Shown: positions 50,548 to 60,133, numbered from the stretch's first letter. The stretch: DNA of 64,000 nt from Pseudomonas sp. LBUM920 (GCF_003852315.1 NZ_CP027762.1:3267501-3331500), one strand, 5' to 3'. The notes: generated by a model from the letters alone, not told the origin. Numbers and translations: made by a program.

Positions 50548-52214
50548 TCGGCGTTTCTCCTGCCTCCGAGCGCGCAATCATCCTGGCGCCGATGGGTCGC
50601 GACGGCTCATTGGCGCTGATGATGCTGAATGAAGCTGGCTACAGCGGTATTGTTGCCAGCAACCTGGCCCATCTGTGCGAATTGCTCGAAGACGGCGCCG
50701 GCTTATTGGTAATTGCGGCGGAGGCGTTGCGCGGGGTTGACCTGGAGCCGTTGCTGGAGCATCTGCATCAGCAGCCGGCGTGGTCGGACTTGCCGATTGT
50801 GCTGATGACCCATCACGGCGGCAGCGAGCAGAATGGTTCGTCGCACTTGAGCGGGCTGCTGGGCAACGTGACCTTCCTCGAACGCCCCTTCCATCCCATC
50901 ACCTTGATCAGCCTGGTGAGCGCAGCCCTGCGTGGCCGGCGCCGGCAATATGACGCCCGCGACCGCTTGATTGACTTGAGTGAAAGCGAGCTGCGCCTGC
51001 AACGCACCATGGAAACCCTCGAGCAGCAAGTCGAGGAGCGCACGGCGCAACTGCGCAGCAATGAAGAAGCCTTGCGCCAATCGCAGAAAATGGAAGCCGT
51101 AGGTCAGTTGACCGGCGGCATCGCGCATGACTTCAACAACATGCTCACCGGGATTATCGGCAGCCTGGAGCTGCTGCGACGGCGCATTGCGCGCGGCAAG
51201 CTCGATGACCTGGACGGCCTTATCGACCTGGGCGTGACCTCGGCCAACCGCGCGGCCGGCCTGACCCATCGCCTGTTGGCGTTTTCCCGTCGCCAATCGC
51301 TGGATTCCAAGCCTGTGGAGATCAACCAACTGGTGACCTCCATGGGTGAGCTGCTGCAACGCAGCATCAATGAAAGCATTGTCCTCGACATGCGCCTCGA
51401 CAGTCAGCTCTGGACTGCCGAAGCTGATCCCAATCAGCTCGAAAGCGCCCTGCTCAACCTGGTGATCAACGCGCGGGACGCCATGCCGGGCGGCGGCAAG
51501 TTAGTGGTTGAAACCACCAACCGCCACCTGGACAACGTGTTCACTGCGGCCTACGGCACCTTGAAGCCCGGCGACTATGTCGAGCTGAGCGTTAGCGACA
51601 CCGGCTGCGGCATTCCAGAGCACCTGATGGGCCGCGTGTTCGATCCATTTTTTACCACCAAGCCGATTGGCCAGGGCACCGGCCTCGGCTTATCGATGAT
51701 CTACGGCTTTGCCCGCCAGTCCCATGGCCACGTCACCCTTTACAGCGAAGTGGGCAAAGGCACCACGGTGAGCCTGTTCCTGCCGCGTTTTGTCGGTGAA
51801 CTGCAGGCGCCGGAACACTTCAATCCCGCCTTGGCGCCCTATGCCAATGCGGGTGAAACGGTATTGATCGTCGAGGATGACCCGGCAGTACGCGTGTTGG
51901 TCAGCGCCGTGCTCAAAGAGTTGGGCTATGCCTTCGTCGAGGCCGGTGATGCGGACACGGCGCTGCCGATCATCGAATCCGACCAGCGTATCGACTTGCT
52001 CATCAGCGACGTGGGCCTGCCGGGCATGAACGGCCGGCAAATGGCGGAAATTGGTCGGCAGATTCGCCCTCAGCTCAAGGTCCTGTTCATCACCGGTTAT
52101 GCCGAACACGCGGCGGTGCGCGGCGGCTTCCTCGATCCTGGAATGCAGTTGATCACCAAGCCATTCACCTTTGATTTGTTGACGGCGAAGGTGCGGGAAA
52201 TGATTCAGGCGTGA
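50544..52214 (+). CDS. Hybrid sensor histidine kinase with N-terminal pseudo-receiver
   Basis: The 556-residue cytosolic protein uses a GTG start at 50544, coupled to the KaiC-like gene. Residues about 8-130 read like a receiver fold that has lost the phosphorylatable Asp (strand end VIAAEALRG) but keeps a Thr/Lys-like region. A coiled coil (about 140-185) follows, then HisKA with H195 (GGIAHDFNNMLTGIIGSLEL), and an HATPase with DTGCGIPEHLMGRVFDPFF and GTGLGLSMIYGFARQ. A C-terminal receiver has D489 (LLISDVGLPGMNG) and a Lys in ITKPFTF. There is no membrane segment. The pseudo-receiver might take input from the KaiC-like ATPase (inference). Confidence 0.9.
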   Translation: MIGVSPASERAIILAPMGRDGSLALMMLNEAGYSGIVASNLAHLCELLEDGAGLLVIAAEALRGVDLEPLLEHLHQQPAWSDLPIVLMTHHGGSEQNGSSHLSGLLGNVTFLERPFHPITLISLVSAALRGRRRQYDARDRLIDLSESELRLQRTMETLEQQVEERTAQLRSNEEALRQSQKMEAVGQLTGGIAHDFNNMLTGIIGSLELLRRRIARGKLDDLDGLIDLGVTSANRAAGLTHRLLAFSRRQSLDSKPVEINQLVTSMGELLQRSINESIVLDMRLDSQLWTAEADPNQLESALLNLVINARDAMPGGGKLVVETTNRHLDNVFTAAYGTLKPGDYVELSVSDTGCGIPEHLMGRVFDPFFTTKPIGQGTGLGLSMIYGFARQSHGHVTLYSEVGKGTTVSLFLPRFVGELQAPEHFNPALAPYANAGETVLIVEDDPAVRVLVSAVLKELGYAFVEAGDADTALPIIESDQRIDLLISDVGLPGMNGRQMAEIGRQIRPQLKVLFITGYAEHAAVRGGFLDPGMQLITKPFTFDLLTAKVREMIQA

Positions 52215-52352
52215 GGTAGTTGCTGCACGTTACCGCAATATCTGGTGGCTGACAGGCTGGAACCGGCGTTGAGGGATCGGACACGAAGTTTCAAATCGCG
52301 ACGCATGAAAGGTGCCCGTCGTTAACCTGAAACTTACCTCACGAGTCCCATC

Positions 52353-55300
52353 ATGATCGCTGCCCGCAACCTTATTCCACTGCATCAATGGCCGCTGAAT
52401 GCTGCACCTGAGCCCCCCACAATACGCCGGTCACGCCTGGCGGATCGGGACTGCAACCCCGCGGGCCCGGACGCGGCTGAGCGTGCGCAAGTCGACGGCG
52501 ACAGTCAGCTGGCCGGTTATCTGGCGCAAACGCTGCGCGCCGCGGCCAGTAGTGGACGACTGGGCGACATCGACACCATTGCGCCCGCCTCTGCCTTCGG
52601 CCAATGGTGGTCACACCTGCACGATTTGATGAAGAGCCCGTACTTTGTCAGTTGGGCAACGCATCAGCAGATCGATCTGTCAAAGCCCATTGAGATCAAT
52701 CCCCGAGACAACCTCATCAGCGCCTTCGTCGGCGGTCAGCGCAAACCCTTTTCAGGCTTTGAGCATGGCCACCTCTGGACTTCGATGATGGCGCCCATCA
52801 TGCAAGCGGCAACAGCCCTGACTTCAAGCGCTGGTTATATTCTGAGCCCCTCCAGCCGCACATCGGCACCCTACCGGGCGGTCGCGGACTTTTATGGCGA
52901 AGCCATCACGGGGCAAACCCGGGCATCCGCTGAAGCCCGTGCAGCGCAGCTAGAGGCTGCTAAAGCCTTCGGCCTTTCGCGCCCCAGGCCAGACCGCGCT
53001 GCCGAGGTGCTGCAACACGAACGGGCCAAGCTGGGCAGTGCTCATGATCACAGCAACGTGGCCTTGAAACTGATCGCTGTCATTCAGCAGATCGACGGTT
53101 TGTCCGAACAGTGGCTAGACCGTACCACCAAAGATCCCCTCGACAGCTTGTACCTCTCGCCCTCGTCTGTACAAAGCCGGATTGAGCAACTTATTCGCGA
53201 CAAAATGGGCAACACCCGCATCACGTTGCATGCCGATTCGCCCCACAGGCTGTTGCAAGCGGACCCTAGTGTCAGTCTGGACAAATACCTCAGCGACAAT
53301 GGCTGGGACAGGCCCCGCAGCCGCGACGAGCTGTTAAATCTGGGACGGTTACTGACAACGCCAGCCCTTTCGCAGCTTCCCGACGGCAATCTCGGCGGAG
53401 CCTTGTCCTGGCCAACCCCATTGAGTGCTGACGATCGTTACAACCTGAGAGATTCCGTGCGTCAGAACACGCTGGGGCTCAAGGGTCTGCAAAATTATCA
53501 CGAGGCCACCGGTGCACTCGGTTACCTGACGCGCAATCAGCGTTTTGCGCCGTCCGAACTGCACGACCCGCGGCGGTTTATTCAACGCCTGCTCGCTACG
53601 CCTGATGCCCAGGCGCTGGGGCTGGCGCTGCAGGAAAAATTCAATGGCGTCTCGACCCCGCAAAGCCCTAACGATTGGACGCTGGCAGCCCTTGGCGCGA
53701 CCCTGGATGAAGCCGTAAACACCTCGGCGCCAGCCAGGACCGGCGTTGCCGGTTTTGATAGGGCCCGTCATCAACATTGGGGTCAGCATCCTTCAACGGT
53801 GGTCGCGGGGCTGGTGACGTATTTGGTTTCCTCGGGCCGTGTCAGCGCCGAATTGGCACCCGTTGCGGCCCACCTGTTGCTGTCACGCCGAGCCCCCGCT
53901 TTTTTGGTCAACGACATTCCCGCCAAGGTGACGTGTGACTCACACACCTGGGTCACCTTCAGCACGGCGGTAGCGCGCCTCGAGAGCCAGGCGCCCGGCT
54001 CAACGGCGCGTATGACCTTCGCACAGGTCATGCAACGAGCCGATCTGGCACCTGTCACCGACCAGGACCGGCAGGTAGAAGGCATGGCGCGGCGCGATGC
54101 GCTCAAAGATTGGGGAGTTGCCCAGGGCTTGCTCCCGCTGAACACGCTGGATAACTACACCGACGAGCAGATGAACCGCGTCTTTGGCGCCTACAGCGCG
54201 CGGATTTCAGCATTGGGCCAAGCCTCGAAAGCCTACTCGACACCAATGCCCGAGCGCCGGGCGATGGCGCTGGAGGAACTCAAGCGCGTGTATGGTGACC
54301 TGCCCTTCGAGAAAAAATGCATCACCCCATTTGATCAGAGCCGCGACTTCCCCGGGCCGTACTCGGTGCTGGACCTTTACCTGCACGGGCAACTCAAGGC
54401 AACGGCATGGACGTCATCCTCCGGTGACGTCGACACACGCACGCTCGCGGGCCATGCAAACAAACTTTCCGACATCAATGCTGTGTTCAACACTGAACTT
54501 CAGCGGTACTTCCACGCGGCAGAACAGGCGACGAGCACGCAAATCAAACACCTGATCGCCACACTGCCCCTGGAAGATCGAAAAGCCATTGAGTATGGGA
54601 AAGTGACCCTGCTGACCGAGCACAGCATCTCTCATACCGCCTTCAACCAGAACCGTGTTGAAACCAAGGTACCCGACAGCCTGCTGCTGAAAACAGAGCT
54701 CGACGGCGTCGTCACTGTTTATCAAGTCAATTTAAGAGACAGCAACATCCGCCAGCGCGAAGAGCTCAAAGACCACCCGATCGGGCGCCAGACTGATGAA
54801 GCGGATAAGTGGCGCTACGCGAAAATGCTGCTGGAGGTTAAACCTTCCGGCCGGTATTCAGCGCGCATTGCTGAAGAGAAACGGCGAGCGGGCACACCCG
54901 ACAGCTTTGCCAGCGAACGGTCCCGCTACATTGCCGACGCCCTGGTCGAAGACCTGAACATCCGGGCGCTGCAGAGTGAGGCGCGGGGTGTGACGACGTT
55001 TGATACCGAGGAGCCATTCTACAAAAGAGCCCGCGAATTCATGCTCAACCTGATTCCCCTGCGCTCGGCAATCCAGAACTTTCGAGCCGGCGCCGTGGGC
55101 GACGGCATCGTTGACTTGGCGTTCGACGCCTTCGGGTTTGTCGTCGGCGTAGGCTTCGCAGCCAAAGGCGCCAAGGCACTGCAAGCAGGTACCAGCGCGG
55201 CGGCCAGGCTGGCCCAGGGCGTGAAGATCGTGGGGCGTGCTGCGCTGAGCGCACTCAACCCGCTGGATGGCGTGGGCAGCCTGATTTCCCGTGCCGCGGG

Positions 55301-57011
55301 AGGGGTGCAAAAAGGCGGGCTGTATGCCTACAACACACTGCGCGGCAGTGCCGAGAGTTACAGCCTGATCAAGGCGAGTCGACATTTTGATGCCAGCGCA
55401 GTGGGCACCTTCAGGCTGGGCGGCGCCATCGCTGAAGGGCCGGCAGTGCTTCAACGTGGCAAGTGGTTTGCCTTCGACACGCTAAGTGGCCAGCCATATG
55501 GCAAGGCTCTGGAGGACTTCCAACCCTCGATCAGAGCCAGCGGAGAATTACACGAGGCTCAGCAGACCGCCGGTGAAAGCGCCTGGACCGCCTGGGTTGA
55601 ACACCACCAACACGGTGCAAACAGTGTGCAGTTCAACCATGGCTATACCCAGGTCGACCCGCTGACGATCAGCGGCTATCGCGCCGGAATGAAATCCGCT
55701 GAAGTGATGGCGCTGGCGCGCGCTCCTGGCCGCACACCGGCCGAGGTCGGCGCCTTGGTACGCCAGCGCGAGCGTTTGGCGGTGCAGCACAGCTTCAGCG
55801 GGGTCAATGCGTTTTACCAGCACATCAGCGGGGGCGGCGGCACGTTCACGCCCGTTCCCCAGCTGTTCTATCTCAGCCAGACCACCCCGCTCAGCAAAGG
55901 CCAATGCGCAGCGATGTCGCGCGTCATGGCGACGGCCATGGAGCAAGGCAAGCACACCCGTTTCGCCGCCAATTTATTCAGCGCAGCGGCCAACCCCACC
56001 GCCGCCGAGTCCAGGCAGTTCGTGGCGAACCTGACGCACATTCAAAAGCAACTGGATACACCCACGCAGTTTCATGCCGGTGCGCCCGTTCGCAAAATGG
56101 GCTACGCCCAACTGATGGATGACATTGCTGACGCCAGCGGCCCGAAGACCATGATGATCGGCACCGCCGACCACGCCATGATGATCGGCACGCAGGGCGA
56201 AGGCGTCGCCAAGCGGTTTTTTTATTACGACCCCAACTACGGCCTCGCCGAGTTTACGAACGCTGCCGCCATGAAGAAGAGCCTGGGCAAGCTGTTTACC
56301 GACAAACACCTGCCGTTGCCCTACAAAACCGCGGGCGGAGACCCCACCCGGCTAGAGTTCAACGTCAGCACTCACAGTGACGCATGGAAGAAAACCAACG
56401 ATATTGCCGACGCACATGTTCAGTCGCTGTTCGACGACGCCCTGGGTGCGAAGCCTTCGGTCGCTGATGCGGCTGTGCAGCCACCGCTCATAGCCAACAG
56501 CGCCAGTAAGCCCGCCGTGCAAAACGTTGAAGTGTTCGTGGCCGAGGCGAAAACCCTCGATGACCCCACAAGCATCCTCAGCACCCATGGACTCGGTGAC
56601 TGCTCGGCACTGGTGGTGCTGACCGATCTGCACGACGGGGTGTACCACAAACGCACCTTGGTGCACTTGAACGGCAGCAATCTGGAGGCGCCTGTGGGGG
56701 CTGAGCACAATGCCTTTGCCCTGCTCCAGCAGCTGGACAGCGCATTGGAGAATGGCGGCAAGGTCATTTTTGTCGGTGGCACCGCAACACGCTCATCGCT
56801 GATGGTGGGCAGGGTAATAGGCCAAGTCGATAGCAACGGTAACAAACCGTTGTTATCGATCCTGCAAAAGAAAAACGTGTCCGTGACCTACGCCAGCTCC
56901 GTCGGGGTAGAAGTCTATCCCGATGGCAATTTCAAGCTGCGTGATGATGAGGGGGCGGGCGTGTTCGACCGCTCGAAGATCAACGAAATTCTGGACTGGG
57001 CGCGCGACTAA
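52353..57011 (+). CDS. Large toxin-like protein with YopT-type (C58) cysteine protease domain and C-terminal Cys/His domain
   Basis: The 1552-residue protein has no signal peptide or cell-surface anchor. Residues 1-900 are a large helical region I cannot assign. A glycine-rich hydrophobic stretch lies around 915-945 (FGFVVGVGFAAKGAKALQAG) and could insert in or target a membrane. Residues about 1150-1320 match clan-CA YopT/LifA-like proteases: C1185 (LSKGQCAAMSRV), H1274 (GTADHAMMIG) and D1293 (FFYYDPNYGLAEF). A C-terminal domain (about 1395-1552) has C1417 in HGLGDCSALVVL and His candidates H1432/H1438 (VYHKRTLVHLNGS), reminiscent of deamidase-type toxins. The codon pattern resembles the neighbours. 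It stands alone between two signalling modules. The start ATG has a poor Shine-Dalgarno sequence. Confidence 0.8.
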   Translation: MIAARNLIPLHQWPLNAAPEPPTIRRSRLADRDCNPAGPDAAERAQVDGDSQLAGYLAQTLRAAASSGRLGDIDTIAPASAFGQWWSHLHDLMKSPYFVSWATHQQIDLSKPIEINPRDNLISAFVGGQRKPFSGFEHGHLWTSMMAPIMQAATALTSSAGYILSPSSRTSAPYRAVADFYGEAITGQTRASAEARAAQLEAAKAFGLSRPRPDRAAEVLQHERAKLGSAHDHSNVALKLIAVIQQIDGLSEQWLDRTTKDPLDSLYLSPSSVQSRIEQLIRDKMGNTRITLHADSPHRLLQADPSVSLDKYLSDNGWDRPRSRDELLNLGRLLTTPALSQLPDGNLGGALSWPTPLSADDRYNLRDSVRQNTLGLKGLQNYHEATGALGYLTRNQRFAPSELHDPRRFIQRLLATPDAQALGLALQEKFNGVSTPQSPNDWTLAALGATLDEAVNTSAPARTGVAGFDRARHQHWGQHPSTVVAGLVTYLVSSGRVSAELAPVAAHLLLSRRAPAFLVNDIPAKVTCDSHTWVTFSTAVARLESQAPGSTARMTFAQVMQRADLAPVTDQDRQVEGMARRDALKDWGVAQGLLPLNTLDNYTDEQMNRVFGAYSARISALGQASKAYSTPMPERRAMALEELKRVYGDLPFEKKCITPFDQSRDFPGPYSVLDLYLHGQLKATAWTSSSGDVDTRTLAGHANKLSDINAVFNTELQRYFHAAEQATSTQIKHLIATLPLEDRKAIEYGKVTLLTEHSISHTAFNQNRVETKVPDSLLLKTELDGVVTVYQVNLRDSNIRQREELKDHPIGRQTDEADKWRYAKMLLEVKPSGRYSARIAEEKRRAGTPDSFASERSRYIADALVEDLNIRALQSEARGVTTFDTEEPFYKRAREFMLNLIPLRSAIQNFRAGAVGDGIVDLAFDAFGFVVGVGFAAKGAKALQAGTSAAARLAQGVKIVGRAALSALNPLDGVGSLISRAAGGVQKGGLYAYNTLRGSAESYSLIKASRHFDASAVGTFRLGGAIAEGPAVLQRGKWFAFDTLSGQPYGKALEDFQPSIRASGELHEAQQTAGESAWTAWVEHHQHGANSVQFNHGYTQVDPLTISGYRAGMKSAEVMALARAPGRTPAEVGALVRQRERLAVQHSFSGVNAFYQHISGGGGTFTPVPQLFYLSQTTPLSKGQCAAMSRVMATAMEQGKHTRFAANLFSAAANPTAAESRQFVANLTHIQKQLDTPTQFHAGAPVRKMGYAQLMDDIADASGPKTMMIGTADHAMMIGTQGEGVAKRFFYYDPNYGLAEFTNAAAMKKSLGKLFTDKHLPLPYKTAGGDPTRLEFNVSTHSDAWKKTNDIADAHVQSLFDDALGAKPSVADAAVQPPLIANSASKPAVQNVEVFVAEAKTLDDPTSILSTHGLGDCSALVVLTDLHDGVYHKRTLVHLNGSNLEAPVGAEHNAFALLQQLDSALENGGKVIFVGGTATRSSLMVGRVIGQVDSNGNKPLLSILQKKNVSVTYASSVGVEVYPDGNFKLRDDEGAGVFDRSKINEILDWARD

Positions 57012-57023
57012 GCCGGTGAATGC

Positions 57024-57053
57024 TGCCAGGGACGGTGATACGCGTCCCTGGCA
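57024..57053. terminator. 11-bp perfect hairpin between convergent toxin and receiver genes
   Basis: TGCCAGGGACG at 57024-57034 is inverted exactly at 57043-57053 with an 8-nt loop. It lies just after the toxin gene stop (57011) and before the end of the convergent receiver gene at 57064. A T-run is lacking, so termination may be rho-assisted or the hairpin may only protect the 3' ends. Confidence 0.5.
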
Positions 57054-57063
57054 CAGACCGCAC

Positions 57064-57441
57064 TCAAGCCAACAATCGCTGGATATGCTCCTGCAGCGTA
57101 TCCAGATCAAACGGCTTGGCCAGGATCGGCGCGTTACGCGTGATCGGGCTGTTGCAGTCGAGGATTTCCTGCGGATAACCGCTGATAAAGATCACTTTCA
57201 ATTCCGGTCGCAACTTGATCGCCGGTTCAGCGATCTGTACCCCGGAAATTCCGCCCGGCAGGCGGTAGTCCGTGACCATCAGGTCCAGGTGCGGCTTGGT
57301 CGCGAGAATTTCGAAGGCTTGCTCCCCATCAATCGCCTTCAATACTCGATACCCCAGCCCGGCCAGGTATTCACCCAGCACGAACATAATCGATTCGTCG
57401 TCCTCGACGATCAGAACAACATCTTGTGCATCTTCACTCAT
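57064..57441 (-). CDS. Single-domain response regulator
   Basis: From the ATG at 57441 the product is 125 residues, one receiver domain (CheY-like). Phosphoacceptor D58 is in LMVTDYRLPGG, the acidic pair at D14/D15 follows VLIVED, and the Lys is in LAKPFDLDTL. There is no output domain. It is the last gene of the leftward signalling cluster, 78 bp after the receiver-kinase gene. It may shuttle phosphoryl groups from the hybrid kinases to a partner. Confidence 0.9.
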   Translation of the reverse strand: MSEDAQDVVLIVEDDESIMFVLGEYLAGLGYRVLKAIDGEQAFEILATKPHLDLMVTDYRLPGGISGVQIAEPAIKLRPELKVIFISGYPQEILDCNSPITRNAPILAKPFDLDTLQEHIQRLLA

Positions 57442-57519
57442 GGGAAGCCTTTGTCCGGTCAATTGCTGCAGTTACGACCATCGGGTCACGCAGAGGTTGC
57501 GTCGAGCTGACGATAGATT

Positions 57520-58713
57520 TCACGCCGGCGTCTCAAGGGGCAGGCATACCCGAAACAAGGCGCCCTCGCCTATCTGGCTTTCTACCTCGATGGTGCCGCC
57601 GTGGGCCGCCACGATCTGCTCGGAAATAAACAGCCCCAGGCCCAGGCCAGCCGCAACATGGCTGGCGGAAACGCGCTCGAACTGCTGAAAAATTCGCTTC
57701 TGGTTGTCTGCGCTGATGCCGATCCCGTGATCGCGCACTTCAACCCTTGCCTCACTATGCTCGGTATACACCCGTACTTCCACCGGGCTTTTGGCCCCGT
57801 AGCGCAGCGCATTGGTCAGCAGGTTGGAAATCACCTGCTCGATGCGGAACTCATCCCAGTTGCCTTCTACCGGCCCCTGAACCTCCAGGTGCATCGACGA
57901 CTCGGCGGCGGCCACTTGTGGCGCGAAGTTTTCCACCAGGTTGTGCACCAACTGGGTCAGGTCAAACCGCGCCGGGCGAATCGACAGCTTGCCGGTGCGG
58001 ATGCGTGACACATCGAGCATGTCCTCGATCAGCCGAATCAGGCTTTTGATCTGCCGCTCATCGCGATCGACCATGGCGTGCATCTTGTCCAGGGTGAACG
58101 CGGCGGCGTTGTCCCGGGCCAGGTGCATTTTGCGCAGTTGAGTCTCCAGGATGAGCCCGTTGAGCGGCGTACGCACCTCATGGGCGACGATCGACATGAA
58201 ATCGTCACGCATGCGCACTGCCTGCTCCAGCTCGGCCTGGGTGGCCTGCAGGCGGGTCAGCAAGAGTTCCTGCTCGCGGCGGCTGCGCTCCAGCGCTTCG
58301 ACCTGCAGCTTCATCGCCTTGCTCTGGCGGTACAGGTCGACGAACACGTTGACCTTGCTCTTGACCGCATGGATGTCCAGCGGCTTGTGCAGGAAGTCGA
58401 CGGCGCCGCTTTCATAGCCCTTGAAGGCATAGTTGAGTTCACGGCCGGCAGCGCTGACGAACACAATCGGGATGTTTTTGGTCTTTTCGGTGCCGCGCAT
58501 CAGTTCGGCCAGCTCGAAACCATTCATGCCGGGCATCTGCACGTCGAGAATCGCCATGGCGAACTCGTGCTCCAGCAACAGTGACAAGGCCTCGTCGGCG
58601 CTCAATGCCTTGTAGACCTGGCGATCCTCGCGCTTGATCAGCGCTTCAAGGGCCAGCAGGTTTTCCGGCAGATCGTCGACGATCAGCAGTTTGGCCTGGA
58701 CAGTACTTAACAT
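57520..58713 (-). CDS. Receiver-histidine kinase (REC-HisKA-HATPase)
   Basis: The 397-residue cytosolic protein has an N-terminal receiver (about 5-120) with D57 in MAILDVQMPGMNG and the Lys in FLHKPLDIH. A coiled coil (about 125-168) leads to HisKA with H178 (MSIVAHEVRTPLNG). The HATPase contains SNLLTNALRYG, VRDHGIGISADNQKRIFQQF and GLGLGLFISEQIV. It overlaps cheB by 7 bp. In this cluster it would receive a phosphoryl group on its receiver and control its kinase output (inference). Confidence 0.92.
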   Translation of the reverse strand: MLSTVQAKLLIVDDLPENLLALEALIKREDRQVYKALSADEALSLLLEHEFAMAILDVQMPGMNGFELAELMRGTEKTKNIPIVFVSAAGRELNYAFKGYESGAVDFLHKPLDIHAVKSKVNVFVDLYRQSKAMKLQVEALERSRREQELLLTRLQATQAELEQAVRMRDDFMSIVAHEVRTPLNGLILETQLRKMHLARDNAAAFTLDKMHAMVDRDERQIKSLIRLIEDMLDVSRIRTGKLSIRPARFDLTQLVHNLVENFAPQVAAAESSMHLEVQGPVEGNWDEFRIEQVISNLLTNALRYGAKSPVEVRVYTEHSEARVEVRDHGIGISADNQKRIFQQFERVSASHVAAGLGLGLFISEQIVAAHGGTIEVESQIGEGALFRVCLPLETPA

Positions 58714-59306
58714 GGGGAAGATTCCAGCAAAGCCAGCAACGAGCCAATTTGGCTCAGAGTCAGAATATAGTCAGGTGTTTGCAGGGCCAGGGCCGCCAGC
58801 GGCATCACGGCGATGCGTGCATCCTTGGGGTCTTGTACAACGGTGGTCCCGCCTGAGCGCTTGACGTGCGCCAGCCCGCGGGCACCGTCCTGGTTGGCGC
58901 CGGTCAACAAAATGGCCAGCAGACTTTTGCCGTAGGCATCGGCGGCTGACGCAAACAGATAGTCAATGGAGGGCCGCGAATGGTGTACGCGGTCTTCCTG
59001 GCTCAGGGACAGGCTGCGGTCATGCTCCACCGAGAGGTGATAACCGGGCCCGGCGAAATACAGGGTGCCCGCCTCGATCACTTCCTTGTCACGCGCTTCA
59101 CGCACCGGGATTCGCAGGCGCCGGGCAAAGACCTCGGCCAATTGGCTGCGGCGTTCGTCCGGCAGGTGCAGCACCGCGATGATCGGCAAGCCAAAGCCCT
59201 GGGGCAATGCACCAAAAATAGTCAGCAACGCCTCGACGCCGCCAGCAGAAGCGCCGACGACGATGGCTTCAATCCCGACAATCGGGTTGGCTGCAACGTC
59301 GCTCAT
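58707..59306 (-). CDS. cheB: Single-domain CheB-type methylesterase
   Basis: From the ATG at 59306 the product is 199 residues, a catalytic domain only with no receiver. The triad is S20 (VVGASAGGVEALL), H47 (AVLHLPDERR) and D140 (LLTGANQDGARG). It hydrolyses glutamyl methyl esters on receptors or adaptor-like proteins. The start overlaps the cheR stop by 4 bp. No chemoreceptor gene is nearby, so its substrate is not apparent. The absence of a receiver means it would not be controlled by direct phosphorylation. Confidence 0.92.
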   Translation of the reverse strand: MSDVAANPIVGIEAIVVGASAGGVEALLTIFGALPQGFGLPIIAVLHLPDERRSQLAEVFARRLRIPVREARDKEVIEAGTLYFAGPGYHLSVEHDRSLSLSQEDRVHHSRPSIDYLFASAADAYGKSLLAILLTGANQDGARGLAHVKRSGGTTVVQDPKDARIAVMPLAALALQTPDYILTLSQIGSLLALLESSPC

Positions 59307-60133
59307 GATTTGCGGTAGATCCGTTCCTGCTTGACCAAGGGTTCGAATTGTTTGCTGTAGGCGGAAAAATCCAGGGTTTCCTTGCTGCCCAGCACCAGGA
59401 AGCCGCGATGACACAGCGACTCGTGGAACAATCCAAACGCTCGGTCTTGCAATTTTTTATTGAAATAAATCAGTACGTTACGGCACGAAATTAACTGAGT
59501 TTCTGAGAATACACTATCGGTCGCCAGGCTGTGGTCGGCGAAGGTCACATTCTCGCGCAGGGACTTGTCGAAGATCGCGTAATCGTAGGCCGCGGTGTAG
59601 TAGTCGGCAAATGAACGCTGTCCGCCGGCCTGCTGATAATTGGCGGTGTAGGCGCGTACGTTCTCCAAAGAAAAAATGCCTTGCTTGGCTTTGTCCAGCG
59701 ACGCCGGGTTGATGTCCGTGGCGTAAATGATCGTACGCTCCAGCAACCCTTCCTCGCGTAGCAGGATCGCCATGGAGTACACCTCCTCGCCCGTGCTGCA
59801 GCCGGCAATCCAGACCTTGATCGACGGGTAGGTTTTGAGCAGCGGCACCACTTCCCGACGGATCGCCAGGAAGTGCGACGGATCGCGAAACATCTCGCTC
59901 ACCGGGATCGTCAGGAACTGCAGCAACTGCATGAACGCGGACGGGTCGTGCAGCACGCGCTCCTGCAACGCCGAGATCGTGGCGCAATCGAACTGGCGCA
60001 AGGCATGGGCCACGCGTCGTTTGACCGACGCACCGGAATAGTCGCGAAAGTCGTAGCTGTACTTGAGGTAAATCGCCTCAATCAACAGGCGCAGCTCAAT
60101 ATCGCTGCTTTTATCCAAAAAACGTTGCTCCAC
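59303..60133 (-). CDS. cheR: CheR-type protein-glutamate methyltransferase
   Basis: The 276-residue protein has a short N-terminal helical domain and a SAM-binding fold with VWIAGCSTGEEVYSMAILL and ISCRNVLIYFNKKLQ, the CheR signatures. It has no TPR or other C-terminal fusion. The start is GTG directly after the stop of the upstream hybrid kinase (no gap), and the end overlaps cheB by 4 bp. It methylates glutamates, normally on chemoreceptors; none is encoded nearby. Confidence 0.92.
   Translation of the reverse strand: MEQRFLDKSSDIELRLLIEAIYLKYSYDFRDYSGASVKRRVAHALRQFDCATISALQERVLHDPSAFMQLLQFLTIPVSEMFRDPSHFLAIRREVVPLLKTYPSIKVWIAGCSTGEEVYSMAILLREEGLLERTIIYATDINPASLDKAKQGIFSLENVRAYTANYQQAGGQRSFADYYTAAYDYAIFDKSLRENVTFADHSLATDSVFSETQLISCRNVLIYFNKKLQDRAFGLFHESLCHRGFLVLGSKETLDFSAYSKQFEPLVKQERIYRKS

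Noticed and set aside
52353..57011. Toxin as an Rhs/contact-dependent polymorphic toxin with adjacent immunity gene
   Set aside because: There are no YD repeats, no PAAR or signal sequence and no small downstream gene on the same strand; the next gene is convergent and is a receiver.
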